Shown: positions 38,200 through 49,665 of the stretch, in pieces | How positions within the stretch are numbered: the first letter of the stretch is position 1 | How the letters are laid out: each line of letters begins with the position of its first letter | Assembly (NCBI RefSeq): GCF_949987535.1 | Contig: NC_080078.1 | Location: 49,316,207 to 49,380,206 of the forward strand | Reading direction: 5' to 3' | DNA length: 64,000 bases | DNA from: Balaenoptera acutorostrata | Taxonomy: Eukaryota > Chordata > Mammalia > Artiodactyla > Balaenopteridae | Program-made: the position numbers and the translations under genes | Notes under the pieces: model-generated | What the model saw: only the letters and a program-made list of their open reading frames with translations | Database searches by the model: none | What the model was told of the DNA's origin: nothing

Positions 38200-38330
38200 T
38201 GTTGAGGAAGGGTCCTAGGCTAGGAGGTATGAGGCCTGGTCTATGTCTCAGCATTGCCCCTACCTAGTTTTATAAGCTTAGGCAAGTTCCTGTACCTTTG
38301 CACCTAGATTGGTAGGGTTTGTAAAAACGT
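38200..38330 (+). repeat. MIR SINE fragment
   Basis: It has gaggcctggtctatgtctca, then tagttttataagcttaggca and agttcctgtacc, a diverged MIR core. Confidence 0.6.
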
Positions 38331-38369
38331 CCACAGATTCTCTTTCTGTAAATATCTATGCATTGGGTA

Positions 38370-38770
38370 GTTGTCTCCTACACTGCCTTTGCATCTGGTC
38401 ATGTGACTTACTTTGGCTGATGGATAAGCAGAGATAAGTGTGTCTTGGAGCTTGCTTTTTTTTTTTTTAATTTTTTTTTTATTGCTCTTTTCAATCTCAA
38501 GGTCTGGGCTAGCCTGTGGGATGAGGACAGACATGTGGAACAGAGACAATCTACCCCGGACTGAACAGCCTGCCAATGACCAGTCACTCAAATGGAGACC
38601 ATCCTAGACCATCTGGCCCCAGCTGAGCCGGTCCAGACTAGGAAAGCCACCCAGCTGACCCATGGAATCGTGAGAAATGATAAACATTTGTGCTTTTAAG
38701 CTAATGAATTCAGAGTGGTTTGTTACATGGCAAAAGCTAACTGATATCAGTTAGCAAAAGCTAACTGATA
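38370..38770 (+). repeat. MLT1-type LTR with a duplicated 3' end
   Basis: It has tctggtcatgtgacttactt, catggaatcgtgagaaatga, tgcttttaagctaatgaatt and gtggtttgttacatggc. The last 17 bases gcaaaagctaactgata (38730-38746) recur at 38754-38770, a 24-base tandem step. Confidence 0.8.
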
Positions 38771-39565
38771 ACAGGACCTCAGTTATTTCTTCTGTAAAAT
38801 GGGTGTGGCGACATAGGATGGGAACTAGAGAAAACCTCTCAATCCATCTAGTTCTGACCTCCTAGGAATGGAAGCCTCAAGAGACACTTGTCCTGGAGAA
38901 AATGTTTTCAAACAAATAAAGAAAAAAACCTGATACCAAATGCTAAAAACATCAAACTGAGGGTGGGGAAGTTAAACAAAAATGTGATGGTTCTAAATGC
39001 ATGAAGTGCAAATACTATCTTCAATGTCGAGCACTCTTCCTTCTTTCTCCCATCCTTCTACCTGCTGACTCAAAGCTGGGTCAAATCTGTTGGAAAACAT
39101 CCCCCTGCCTACTGCTTCCATCATTTACATGTGCTGCTCTGTTAACAGCTCCAAGGTCAGTGTTTCAAAGATTCGGAGCTGAGACTTAACAATTCTCCCT
39201 CACACATTCATGATGCACCTGTATGGCTTTGTTGGCTCTCAGAAACTAGTAATGCTCATTTATTAGGGAAACCCTACTGACACTATAAAACAATTATAGA
39301 GCCATCATAGACCAACTATAGCCTGGGGTGAAGAGAAAGCTGTACACCACCAGGACCGGTTCCCTTTCCCACCTGTCCGTACAGATTGTTTTTATTTGGA
39401 CTCCTGTTCTGTTCTCCTCCAGGGAAACTGTTTGATCCCTGCTTGGAAAGCTGGCAGCTGATGTGGTTGTGGGCCCTGGACTTAGCTTGGCTAATCTTTC
39501 TCTATAAATGGATGGAGTTTTGTTCTGTTTATAGATTCACTCAACAAACACTTTCTGGGCATCTA

Positions 39566-40847
39566 TGGGTTGGCCAAAAAGTTCCTTCAGTTTTTAAGTA
39601 AAAATAAAAGACACGTTCTTCATTTTCACCAAGGACATTATTGAACAACGTATTCACTGTTTTGTTCCACTACCTTCTGCCATTTTTCAGGCAACTTCAT
39701 AATTCCATCTTCCCAAAACTTTTTATCTTTTTGAGCAAAGAACTGTTCCAGGTGCCTTTTACAGTCTTCCAGGGAATTGAATTTTTTTCCATTAAAAGAA
39801 TTTTGTAAAGACCTAAATAAATGTAAACTGAAGGTGCAATGTCCGGTGAATATGGCAGATGAATCAGAACTTCCCAGCCAAGCTGTAACAGTTTTTGCCT
39901 GGTCATCAAAGAAACATGCGGTCTTGCGTTATCCTGATGGAAGATTATGTGTTTTCTGTTGACTAATTCCGGACGCTTTTCATCAAGTGCTGCTTTCAGT
40001 TGGTCTAATTGGAAGCAGTACTTGTTGGAATTAATCGTTTGGTTTTCTGGAAGGAGCTCATAATAGAGGACTTCCTTCCAATCCCACCATATATACAACA
40101 TCACCTTCTTTGGATGAGGACTGGCCTTTGGTGTGGTTGATGGTAGTTCATTTTGCTTGCCCCACGATCTCTTCCATTCCACATTATTGTACAGTATCCG
40201 CTTTTCATCGCCTATCACAATTTGTTTTAAAAACGGAACGTTTTCGTTATGTTTCAGTAGAGAATTGCATGCGGAAATACGGTCAAGAAGGTTTTTTTCG
40301 CTTAACTTATGTGGAACCCAAACATCAAAGCGATGAACATAACCAAGCTGGCGCAAATGATTTTTAACTCTTGATTTGGATATTTTGAGTATGTCGGCTA
40401 GCTCCTGCGTGGTGTAACGTTGATTGTTCTCAATTAATGTCTCAATTTGATCTCTATCAACTTCAACTGGTCTACCTGACCATGGAGCCTCGTCCAGCGA
40501 GAAATCTCTAGCACGAAACTTCGCAAACCACTTTTGACATGTTTGATCAGTCACAGCACCTTCTCCATACACTGCACAAATCTTTTTTTTGTGTTTCAGT
40601 TGCGTTTTTACCTTTCTTGAAATAATAAAGCATAATATGCCGAAAATGTTGCTTTTTTTCCCATCTTCAATATTAAAATGGCTACACAAAAATTCACCAC
40701 TTCTGGTAAGTTTTTTTTTAAATGCACGCTAATATGACAGCTGTCACAATACAATCTAACAAAATTGTTTCGAATGAAGTTAAAGACAACTAAACGGTAC
40801 CAGAGCCATCTTATGGAAAAAACCAAACGGATGTTTTGACCAACACA
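39566..40847 (-). mobile_element. Mariner (Tc1/mariner) DNA transposon, both ends present, disabled
   Basis: The element is 1282 bases, the usual length for mariner. The left end tgggttggccaaaaagttcc and the complement of the right end (40847 leftwards, tgtgttggtcaaaacatcc) are diverged inverted repeats. A TA target dinucleotide precedes the left end; the right flank reads ac, so that copy has mutated. The inside is a broken transposase on the minus strand. The type is the one known from cattle and related cetartiodactyls. Confidence 0.93.
39638..40689 (-). pseudogene. Mariner transposase pseudogene
   Basis: A 330-residue open frame (39697-40689) covers most of a mariner transposase: helix-turn-helix segments (TDQTCQKWFAKFR, YTTQELADILKISKS), the linker motif WVPHKL, and catalytic-core motifs IGDEKRILY, HQDNARPH and YSPDIAP. 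It is dead for three visible reasons. An A8 run (plus-strand T8 at 40583-40590) puts the first 30 or so residues out of frame. The third catalytic Asp, 34 residues after the HQDN Asp, is Val (codon 39826-39828). A one-base loss near 39801-39804 shifts the last 50 or so residues; the original stop is at 39638-39640. It is not an ISM1 exon. Confidence 0.92.
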
Positions 40848-41239
40848 ACACTTTGTGCCAGGTGCCTTGCTGGGATGAGACAGTTGAACAGCATATACCT
40901 TGTTAAGAGAAATGATCCAAAACTTGGAAATAAAGCAAAAGGATGATTGCAAGTTGATTAGTTCATAGCAGGGCATAGTATGACAGGCCTGTCCTACTTT
41001 TCTAGGAGAATGGACCTTTGTTTCACTTATTGTTTACTATTGCTTAGGGCCTAGGCTAAAAGTTACATGCTAACTTGGAGATTTTCACCCTGTAGACATA
41101 TAAATTTTTTTTTTTTTGGTCTGGTAGAAAAAATAACTCATTAAAAGTTCTCATCACAAGGGAAAAAAATTGAAAGTATGTGAAGTGATGGATGTTAATT
41201 AAACGTACTGTGCTAATCATTCAAAATATATCATATATC

Positions 41240-41427
41240 GGGACTTCCCTGGTGGCGCAGTGGCTAAGACTCTGCGCTCCCAATGCAGGGGGCCTGGGTT
41301 CAATCCCTGGCCAGGGAACTAGATCCCACATGCATGCTGCAACTAAGAGTTCGCATGCCACAACTAAGGAGCCCACATGCAGCAACTAAGACCCAGCACA
41401 ACCAAATAAATTAATTAATTAAAAAAA
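41240..41427 (+). mobile_element. CHR-type tRNA-derived SINE inserted in an L1
   Basis: It starts ggacttccctggtggcgcag, continues with gggttcaatccctggccagg and atcccacatgcatgctgcaa, and ends in an attaattaa and poly(A) tail. The target-site duplication atcatatatc is perfect at 41230-41239 and 41428-41437, so this is one of the younger insertions here. The tRNA-derived head holds an internal polymerase III promoter. Confidence 0.94.
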
Positions 41428-41437
41428 ATCATATATC

Positions 41438-41512
41438 AAATCATTATGTTGTACACCTGCAACTTATGCAATGTTATATATCAATTACATTTCAATAAAA
41501 CTGGGAGAAAAA
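41438..41512 (+). repeat. L1 3' end interrupted by the SINE
   Basis: It reads as an L1 terminal segment: aaatcattatgttgtacacc, tgcaacttatgcaatgttat, then caattacatttcaataaaac. The part upstream of the SINE is short. Confidence 0.7.
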
Positions 41513-42602
41513 GAAACCATAACTCAAAGTTTACTGTTTTATTGCCCTATAGGACATTAACCAGTTTTGGTTCTAACTCGCAAATTTACTTTGTCATGAT
41601 TTTCCCCACTAATTTTATAAATATCTGTTCCTCACATGCTTTGAACTAGAATTAGCATGTCCCTAGTTCCCTCACTAATTAGTTAAATAAACCTTTGATA
41701 TGTATTCACTTTATATGAGACATTTTTAACATTATGAAAGTCATATTTGGAGAAGGTTTTGTCTTGAAGGACTTCAGACTCCAGTGGGGAAGTTAAGAAA
41801 TGCTTACATATAAAATGCCAGGTAGAAAGTGGGAAATTCTCTGGGAGTGAAAGAGTTCAGCGTCAGGAAGTAAAATGATCCATACTTCTAATTATGATTC
41901 CACAACTCACCGTCTACTGAATCTTTAACAATCACCACATATTCTTCTTTCATTTTCTCTAAAAGACCCCTATCTATCAATAGATACCGGTCCAATGCAC
42001 TAACAAGCTGAAATAAGTATGGAGAAGAACAGTTTGTGAGCAGGACTTTTTGTGGGTTTCTCCTTTTACTGGGGAGGGCAGAAGGCCAAGTGTCAGATGG
42101 CAGAGGGCACACCCCCCCTCCCCGCTTTCAACCATTTTATTACCTCCCTTCCTCCATACAATTTCCTACTCTGACCTTAGAGAAACAAAGCACCTACTAG
42201 CTTTTTTCTCAACAAAGATCATTCTTCCACTAGAACTCAGTTAGCTGAGCTTCAAAGAAAGAGAAGAGCAAGTTTCTCAGGGGCTTTCTTTTGGGGATGG
42301 TCATGAAAGGGGGGCACGATAGAGCACGTGCTTACATGTTACTACTCTCCCCAGGATAAACATCACGGTACTAGGGTGTATCCATCCAAATCTGGGCAGC
42401 AAATGGATGGCACTGAGGTATGTATGGGTGACCAAGGGAGCTTAATGAAAGAACAATTGACAGATGTCTGGACAAAGAGGCTGGAAACCACCAAAGATGC
42501 TACAGTATGGCCAGGAAAGCCAGGGAGATCTTACACTCCCAGGCCTGAAGAGGCAAGGAAAGGGAGAGGTTACTCTTCCCCAAAGGGAGAGAGAGGTGTG
42601 GC

Positions 42603-42634
42603 TGTGTATGTGTGTGTGCACGCACACGTGCATG
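42603..42634. repeat. 32-bp alternating purine-pyrimidine tract
   Basis: The stretch alternates strictly between pyrimidine and purine for 32 bases (TG units, then cacgcacacgtgcatg), including two CG steps. Such tracts are known to adopt Z-DNA under supercoiling. Confidence 0.8.
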
Positions 42635-42859
42635 GGGGCCTTACTAAATACTGCAACCTCCCTCTCCTCTTCCTCTCCTCTCTTGCCACCTTCACCATTG
42701 GCCAAGTCCAAACAGAAGTTCAAGAGCAAGGGAGCCCGTTGATGGGATACATTCCGATCACACATCTGAGGCACAAGTTAGGATGGAGAAGGGTGAAAGG
42801 TGGATCTCGAGAGGTGAATGGAAGATACTGAGCACACAGGACATGTCTGGGAGAAACCA

Positions 42860-42980
42860 CACTATCACCCAGGCCAGGCACTGGAAGTTAGATCTAATCT
42901 TCACAACATCCCTTTGAAGGAGACGTGAGCACTGGTGTTCCAGGGAGAAAGAAATTGAATCCCAGAGGCCCCTGGCTGGC
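42860..42980 (-). repeat. MIR SINE fragment, reverse orientation
   Basis: It has aggccaggcactggaagtta, tctaatcttcacaacatccc, then a degraded tail with ctggctggcaagtaggc. Confidence 0.6.
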
Positions 42981-43574
42981 AAGTAGGCACCACAGCCCCG
43001 TTCCTTCCACTGCGCGGTGCCGTCCTAATTTCTCTCCTGGAGGTCTTATTTAGAGTAAAAGGATCTGCAGCCACCTTGGAGTTCCCATCTTCCCCCAACT
43101 GCAGCCCTCGCCCAGGTAACAGGTCCAAGAGGCCTGGTTCAGGCACACTGGCCTGCAGTGCACTGTTGATTTAATCCTCAACTCTGCTCCCCTACTTTGT
43201 TTGGTAAGGGGGTCCTGGCCGCATTTTCTTAGGAAAACTCCTATCTAGATACCAGTCCAGCCTAAAGCTGCTTGGCTTGTGCAGGCTGATGACTTCGCAG
43301 GTCCAGTTAGTGCTGGTCAACAAAAACAGTTGGTATAATGACGCTGAATTACAATAATGACAGCAAACTCGTGATGGAAGAAGACAGGAATGAAATGGCA
43401 CATAGCACTTCATGCAAACGTTATGGGAGTTATTTCGATGGGCCAGATGAGGCAGAGAATGGAGAAAGTAGGTCACAAAGAGCCAGGTTCCAAACTATCG
43501 CTTTGGATATTAGCTTTTGGGGTCATCACATTCCTCCTGAGATTTGCTAAGCATTTGGGGTGAACTTTGAAAGT

Positions 43575-43990
43575 GACAGGGACCCAAATGGCCATCTACA
43601 GTAGAACGTATAAGGAAGGTGTATGCATACAATAGTTATAGAATGGAATATTATCAATGAAGTTTTCAAATGAAATGTTGAACAATCCAGATAAAACATA
43701 TGATTCCATTTATATAAAGTTGAAAAGCAGGTAAAACTAACCAATGTTGTTAGAAGTCAGGACAGTGGTGACCCTGGGGGTGCTGGTGACCAGAGGGGAG
43801 CCCGGGGAGGGGGGTGTCTGGAAGGAGCAGCCATATTCTGTTTCTTGACCTGGCAGCTGGTTACATGATGTGTTCGCTTAGGGGAATTTGTTGAGCTGTA
43901 CACGTATGATTCGTGCCCCTTTCTGTATGCAGGCAACTTATCTACGGAACTTATATAACTACCAAGAACACAAGGGAAAATAATAAAATA
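43575..43990 (+). repeat. Old L1 (L1M) 3' end
   Basis: It has sense L1M landmarks: ggaatattatcaatgaagtt, tatgattccatttatataaa, aggacagtggtgaccctggg, tgagctgtacacgtatgatt and an A-rich aataataaaatag tail. Confidence 0.82.
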
Positions 43991-44364
43991 GAAAGGGAAT
44001 CATAGAGAAATGGCAGTTGGCAAGGTCACAGAGATTTCTTAAAGACACCAAGCTTCTGTTACTGCTATTTTCTGAACAATTAAACGATGCAGGAAAATAT
44101 GGTATTTGAAACACGAGGGCCTCCACTCAGCCCATTATTTCCCTGTGACCTAGTGTTCTCACCTCTAAAATGAGGAGCATCTCTGTAATAAAAACATTTC
44201 TTTTCTCCCCTTTATTATCCCCTCTCCCATTGGTCTTTCCTAGGACTCACTCTTACCTTGTTATCTTTTCTCTTGAATGTTTTCTTCTCAGGCCCAGCTC
44301 CCACCTTCCCTAGTCCAAACCTCCACCTCCACCTCCACCATCTTTTCCAGTGTTGTGCCATAGT

Positions 44365-44505
44365 CTTGTCCAAACACTCTTTATGGATCATCTCAATCAA
44401 TGTCTCCCGAAGCTCCCCACCAGATGGGTACAATTATCATCACCCCCATTGTACAGATGAGAAAACCAAAGCTGAGAATGTTACCAAAGTCACCAGCTCC
44501 TAAAG
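44365..44505 (-). repeat. MIR SINE, reverse orientation
   Basis: It has catctcaatcaatgtctccc, gggtacaattatcatcaccc, ccattgtacagatgagaaaa and ccaaagctgaga in MIR complement order. Confidence 0.72.
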
Positions 44506-45130
44506 GGTCCAGTGGGGACTGACCATGACTGTGAAATCTGGCAGATAGGCAGGTGCTGATGGGGTTCATGCTGGACCAGTGGAGACAAGGGAAAGCAGCC
44601 TGTGTTGGCTGAAGCCACGGGAAAGAATGTCAATACCTCTTTCAACCACCGCAGTGTCAAGAGTGGCCAGGATACAGAAGCAGGACCTAGACTCTGGCCA
44701 GCAGCCTTTCCAAAGAGGCCCGACTTCGGGAAGGATGGGGAGGCCGGTGCATTAGTCTTTTGAGTTTTAAAGCCATTTCATCTCTACAATCCATATTAAA
44801 ATACAGCTAGTCCTGAGAATAGTTACACCAGACCTGCCAGGCAGGAGCAGGACACAAGGTGGGTCCCAGGATTCAATGCCCCATCTTTACAGAACATGGT
44901 GCAGGGGTTCGTTGGGTGGGGGCGGCACATGAGAGGGTATCTGGCCTGGCCCCGGAATACAGGGTTCCTGCCTTCCAGCCTGGTGCTCTTCCTATTGAAC
45001 TGGCTGCTCTGGCTGTCCCATTGCCCTCCACACTTTCCCGAGATTGAATTACAAAATGTTAGCATTTCCCTTTAGAATTGCAGTCACACCAAAAAATCTG
45101 GACCTCGCTAAATGCTCTCTGAGTGAATGG

Positions 45131-45158
45131 ATGGATGGATATCCATCCATGGATGGAT
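45131..45158. repeat. Two overlapping perfect palindromes of ATGG/ATCC
   Basis: 45131-45150 (atggatggatatccatccat) is a perfect 20-base palindrome. 45141-45158 is an overlapping perfect 18-base palindrome centred on catg. A short ATGG repeat has been joined head to head and then head to head again. Confidence 0.9.
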
Positions 45159-45439
45159 GAAAAACCAGAATTTCAAAGCCTGATGGGTGTGGGCACAGCT
45201 GACTCCCTGTGGTTTCATTCAGGGCCACCATGCAAGTGGTGTAATCTGTGCATGGAAGAAAAGAGTCTGGTGGAGGGCAAGTAGGGGTTGAAATTGAGAC
45301 TGGAGGAAGGGGTGTCGTCTGCCCAGACAGAGTGCCTTGCTGTAACTCATATAGAGGCTAAGAGGTGCTCATAGATACCTTTGGGTCAAACCTCTCTGTC
45401 TCCTCTAGCTGCAAAGACTTTCTTTCCCTTGGCTACATA

Positions 45440-45570
45440 GAAAACTCCTACGCATCCTTAAAAACCCTGTTTAGATATTGCCTTCTTTGTGAAGCTTCTC
45501 TGAGCTTCAGGAGAATTAGTCTCTCCTTGCTCTGCATTACTTCCCATACCTTATACATACTTTTTTTAAT
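45440..45570 (+). repeat. L2 LINE fragment
   Basis: It has aactcctacgcatccttaaa, aaccctgtttagatattgcc and ttctttgtgaagcttctctg, the order seen in the L2 3' part. Confidence 0.65.
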
Positions 45571-45789
45571 GGTATTTTTATACGTTATTAGAATTTTTTT
45601 CATTTTTGTCCAGTTTCTGGCTAATAAAGGCACACAAAAAGTGATTGAACTGCAAACTCAGCTGCACAAGAGGTAAACTATATTAGCCATGTTAGCTTCT
45701 TCAAGTCCATTGATCCCTGCTGACAGCACAAAGAGTATTTTGTCTATTTCTGAAATTCCTCTGCCGTCGTCCTAGTCCGGCTACCATCA

Positions 45790-46105
45790 TCACTTTCTCC
45801 TCTGTCTTTCAAATCTCAGCTTAAATATCACCTCCAGAGAGGGAGGACTTCCCTAATCATCTAAGTAGTGTCTCTCCCCCCAGACAGTTCCCTTTCATCA
45901 TTCTGCTTATTTCCTTTATAGTATTTGTCACAAGCCAAAACATTTCCATTTATAGGCTTTCTACTTTGTTGTCGGCTCCCTTCAGAGTGTCACCTCCTTG
46001 AAGCAGGGATTGTGTCTGTTCTGTCACTTCCATGTCTCAGCACTTAGCCCAGAGCCCGGCACACAGTAGGACCTCACCGCTGCCCTCTGAATGAATGGAT
46101 GGATG
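45790..46105 (+). repeat. L2 LINE 3' end
   Basis: It has tcaaatctcagcttaaatat, gggaggacttccctaatcat, gcagggattgtgtctgttct, gcccggcacacagtaggacc and the closing gaatgaatgg. Confidence 0.87.
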
Positions 46106-46595
46106 GATGAATAAATGGACAAACAGGATTTCAAAGTCCGAGAGGCTAGGCACACTTTACTCTCCCTACCTGTCTGGAACCACATCTGGGTCTCGGGGTG
46201 TGGGAGTGAGGAAGGTCTCCCTGGCTTGGTTCCTGGCTTGTTCTGCATTTGCGTGGTGACTGCAAGTCCTGGCACAGTCACTTCTCCCCAAGTCGTGTCA
46301 TGAGCAATGCCTGGTGCCTCCCTTTGCCCAGAGAGAGAATGTGGAGACTGCGCTGGGGGTACCAATGGTGACAGCCACCTGGGTGGAACCAATTCACTGC
46401 TCAACACCCAGCCAATGCAGCAAGGAGCAGCCCTGGTGGAGCTCAGGGGACAGTGGGATTGGGAAGCAGGGGCCAAAAGGAGACTCCGAAGGAGACGAAG
46501 CACAGGGACCCGGGTATTTTGCTCTTTGGAACTCATTTCTGACCCTGAACATTCTCTGAGTCTACTTGCTTCTCTTCAATGTCAAATAATTCAAA

Positions 46596-46760
46596 GACTT
46601 TATATAGATATATATCTATATACATATTTATTTATAAATGCACATTCTTATGTGTACATAAGTGTATATAAACATATATTTGTGTATATAACCATGTATA
46701 TAAATATATATATATATGTGTATAAATATACACACATATTTATATATACACATATGGAGA
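46596..46760. repeat. TA-rich cruciform-prone tract
   Basis: A long run of tata, atat, tgta and caca steps with many short palindromes (for example tatagatatatatctata at about 46602-46619). It has no coding meaning; the frames through it are artefacts. Confidence 0.8.
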
Positions 46761-46884
46761 TGTGTGCTTTAATTTTAATTTCTGTTTTAATTTTTAATTT
46801 AAAGATGTCCTAAGTAGCCCATTCTCTCCTAACCAAGCTCAGAGAAAATATGGTAATAATGCAGAGTTATCGCTTTAACTGAGT

Positions 46885-47060
46885 GGTTCTCAAAGTGCCG
46901 TCCTCAGAACAGCAGCATCTGGCCACTTGTTAAAAATGCTGATTCTCAGGACCCACCGTCACCCTGCAGAATCAGAGTCTCTGGCGTAGGGCCCAGTAGC
47001 CTGTGTTTTAACAAGTTCTCCCAGTGATTCTGATGCAGGCTGACATCTGAGACCCTCAGC
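46885..47060. repeat. MER5A-like hAT element
   Basis: It has gagtggttctcaaagtgccg, ttgttaaaaatgctgattct, cagaatcagagtctctggcg and tcccagtgattctgatgcag, the usual MER5A order. Confidence 0.82.
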
Positions 47061-49379
47061 TCAAACCAGGGGAAGACGAGGAACGGGCGTCTGAGCAGTA
47101 GTTAGGAGCTGTTCTTCTGAGGGTTGCTTTGGCAAAGGGAAAGATTTCCAGAAAACGAAGGGCTCTCAAAGGGTTGGTATACATTTTTTAGGGGAAATGT
47201 AAGCAGGGAAACAGCAAATGAGCCGCAAGCACCAAGTCTGGCCTGGGGAGACCCTCTGAGCAGTCAGGGATCCCCCCATGATGAGGACACTGTGAGGGGA
47301 AGGGCAGAGTCCCTTGCCCTACAGGGTCCCCGAGTCAAGTGACATTCGACACCGACACACAGGGTGGAGAGATCAAGCCCTGAAGATGGAGGGTGAACCG
47401 CACAACTCGACCGGCTTCCCACTTTCCCCGGTATCCGTGCCTTCCTGTCTCATCACGCTCGCTTGGGTAGCAAGTGCCCCCCATGGGGCAGCAGAGGGCT
47501 TCTGGCTGATTTCTCCCTCACTGTGTGTCTGTCTCCGAACCAGCCGCATGGGTCCGTGGGGAAGGACAGGCTTGTGTCCTGATTGGCAACTGGATAAACT
47601 TTTCTAGCTCAGGGGGCTGGCAGAGGATTAAACAGGGCCTGGAAGGGGGCCCTCAGGCAGGCCTAAGAGAGAGAAATTATCCATCAGTTTATGAGACATG
47701 TGGAAGAGAGATGATGGGAGATGGAGAGTCGGACAAAGAGTTTCTCCAGGTGCCCCGATGCCAGGTGACTGTTCCCATGGTTTGCAGATGGCTCCTCTTT
47801 CACCTGAGAGCTCCGTGGTGCCCATCAAGCCCTTCCACCCGCAAACCCATCAGCAAGGATCAATCAGAGACCATCCAACTCCTAACTTGCAGTTTTCCGG
47901 GAGATTTAAGCAAAGACTCGTGTGAAGTTGAAGAAGCAAAAATCTATCTGTTCCCAACACATCCACAGCAGTCACCGTCTAAGCCAAAGGTTCCTTCTCG
48001 AAGGGAGAGCGTTCATTCACCAACTTGCACACCTGCTCCTGGTTCTTCAGGGTAATCTTCCAGAAAACAGAAGCCTGATGGATGCCTTCACCCTGGGGGT
48101 CTGAAGTCCCTGTAGGCAGTGTCCGCTCCTGCCAGGAATCCAACCCTACAAAATGGTCTCTTCAAACAAGCCACACAGGCCCCAACTGGAAAGGCTCATG
48201 TAGCAACCAGAGCTTTGCTCTCCGCTAGCAAATTTATCCCTCGTTCATTGACAACACCATGTATCTGCTTTAACTCCAAATCTTTCCTATTTACTCTCCA
48301 CGTCTGCACATAGAGGGACTGGTTTTTAGATAGAGCCAAACCCATTTTTAACCAGAGCCCTGGGTATTCAGTCACTAAAAGCTCCAAACACCCTCTCCAG
48401 GGCCTACAGAAAAGGCACACTGTCAGCAGAAAGTTCTCCACCGTGGCCCATTTCATGAACTTATGAATGGCTTCTTTCAAAATCCTGATTTTGAAAGCAG
48501 CCTCCAGAAGGTCAGGAGACAGTTTGTTACAAGTGGATCTGTTCCCTCTCTGACCAAAGGAAATAGTTTCTAGCTTTTCCAAGGAGAAAGGAAGCATCTT
48601 TTGCCCAGTCTTGGTTCCCTCCCTCCCTCACACCTTGCTCTCTCTCTGCCGGATCATGATCTCAGGCCTGAAGCCCCAGGAATAAAAGATCCCTGTCCTC
48701 GGAATTCTCGTCCCCGCCCCAAGCAGAATTTTGCTCGTTCCAGGTCTTGAACAAAGATTCCCCGGCACACGTTTGATCTCTTCACGCTCTGTTCTCATTA
48801 GTCCTTCACACTCTCCATCACTTGGAAAAATACAAACAGCATGGTTCAGTTTTAAGGTTAAGAACTGACAGTCTCCATAAACATTGTTACAGTAAAAGCC
48901 GACTTATCCACTGCCAGCATTCGGTGTCTGCGGGAGGGGGACGTGGAAACCCTGAGCATCAGAACAAGAGAACAAGTGCTGAACTTCCAACTGCTGGGTG
49001 AAGGATGCCCCCATGGCGTGGCTGGCAAAGACCTGTGTGGATCCATCCCTGGATGATACTTAAAGGATTACAGGGAGAGACAGGCAAATTCAAGGAGCAG
49101 GGTGGCTCAGGTATAAATTTCTGACCTATGAAAAACACAAAGCCATCAACGGTCCTAAGTTGTGAGATCGCAGAAATTAAAAGTGGTCCATGAAGAGGTT
49201 ATACAATCATTCTCAGGATGCTATAAGTAGGAAGAAGCAGAGGGTGAAATAGATGGAGGCAAGGAAGACCTTGAACTTCAGCCACACTCCACCTTCAACC
49301 ATGTCAAATATTTATGTGCTGAAATCATCTAATTAGCAGGGATTTATTTTGATGGTGTGTGGGCAGATGAGCATCAGAA

Positions 49380-49505
49380 CCCTTATTCATTTACTCACTT
49401 ATTCATGCAACATATAATCACTGAGAGCCAATTGCTCTGTTCCAAGTGCTGGGAATACAACAGAGGGGAGACAGGGACAGTCCTTGCCCTCATGGGGTTT
49501 AATAG
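49380..49505 (-). repeat. L2 LINE 3' end, reverse orientation
   Basis: It has ttactcacttattcatgcaa, caagtgctgggaatacaaca and gtccttgccctcatggggtt, the complement of the L2 end. Confidence 0.75.
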
Positions 49506-49509
49506 TCTC

Positions 49510-49665
49510 CAGCGGCAGTTCTCAAACTTTGCTCACCTCCTGATGTCCGGGTCACACCCCATGCCGTTTAAATCAAGGTGACTGGGTGGGATCCAGGTAC
49601 TAGCACTTTTAAAAGATCCCTAGGGGATTCCAATGTGCAGCAAAGTTTGGGAACAACACAGGAGT
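49510..49665. repeat. MER5A-like hAT element
   Basis: It has gcggcagttctcaaactttg, acttttaaaagatccctagg and ggattccaatgtgcagcaaa. It lies directly beside the L2 fragment. Confidence 0.78.

Noticed and set aside
41240..41427. tRNA gene
   Set aside because: The tRNA-like head belongs to a CHR SINE with a tail and target-site duplication. It does not fold as a complete functional tRNA.
46307..46813. 168-residue plus-strand frame with an opposing 170-residue minus-strand frame (46024-46536)
   Set aside because: The plus-strand frame ends in a TA microsatellite, the minus-strand frame overlaps an L2 end, and neither has a domain.
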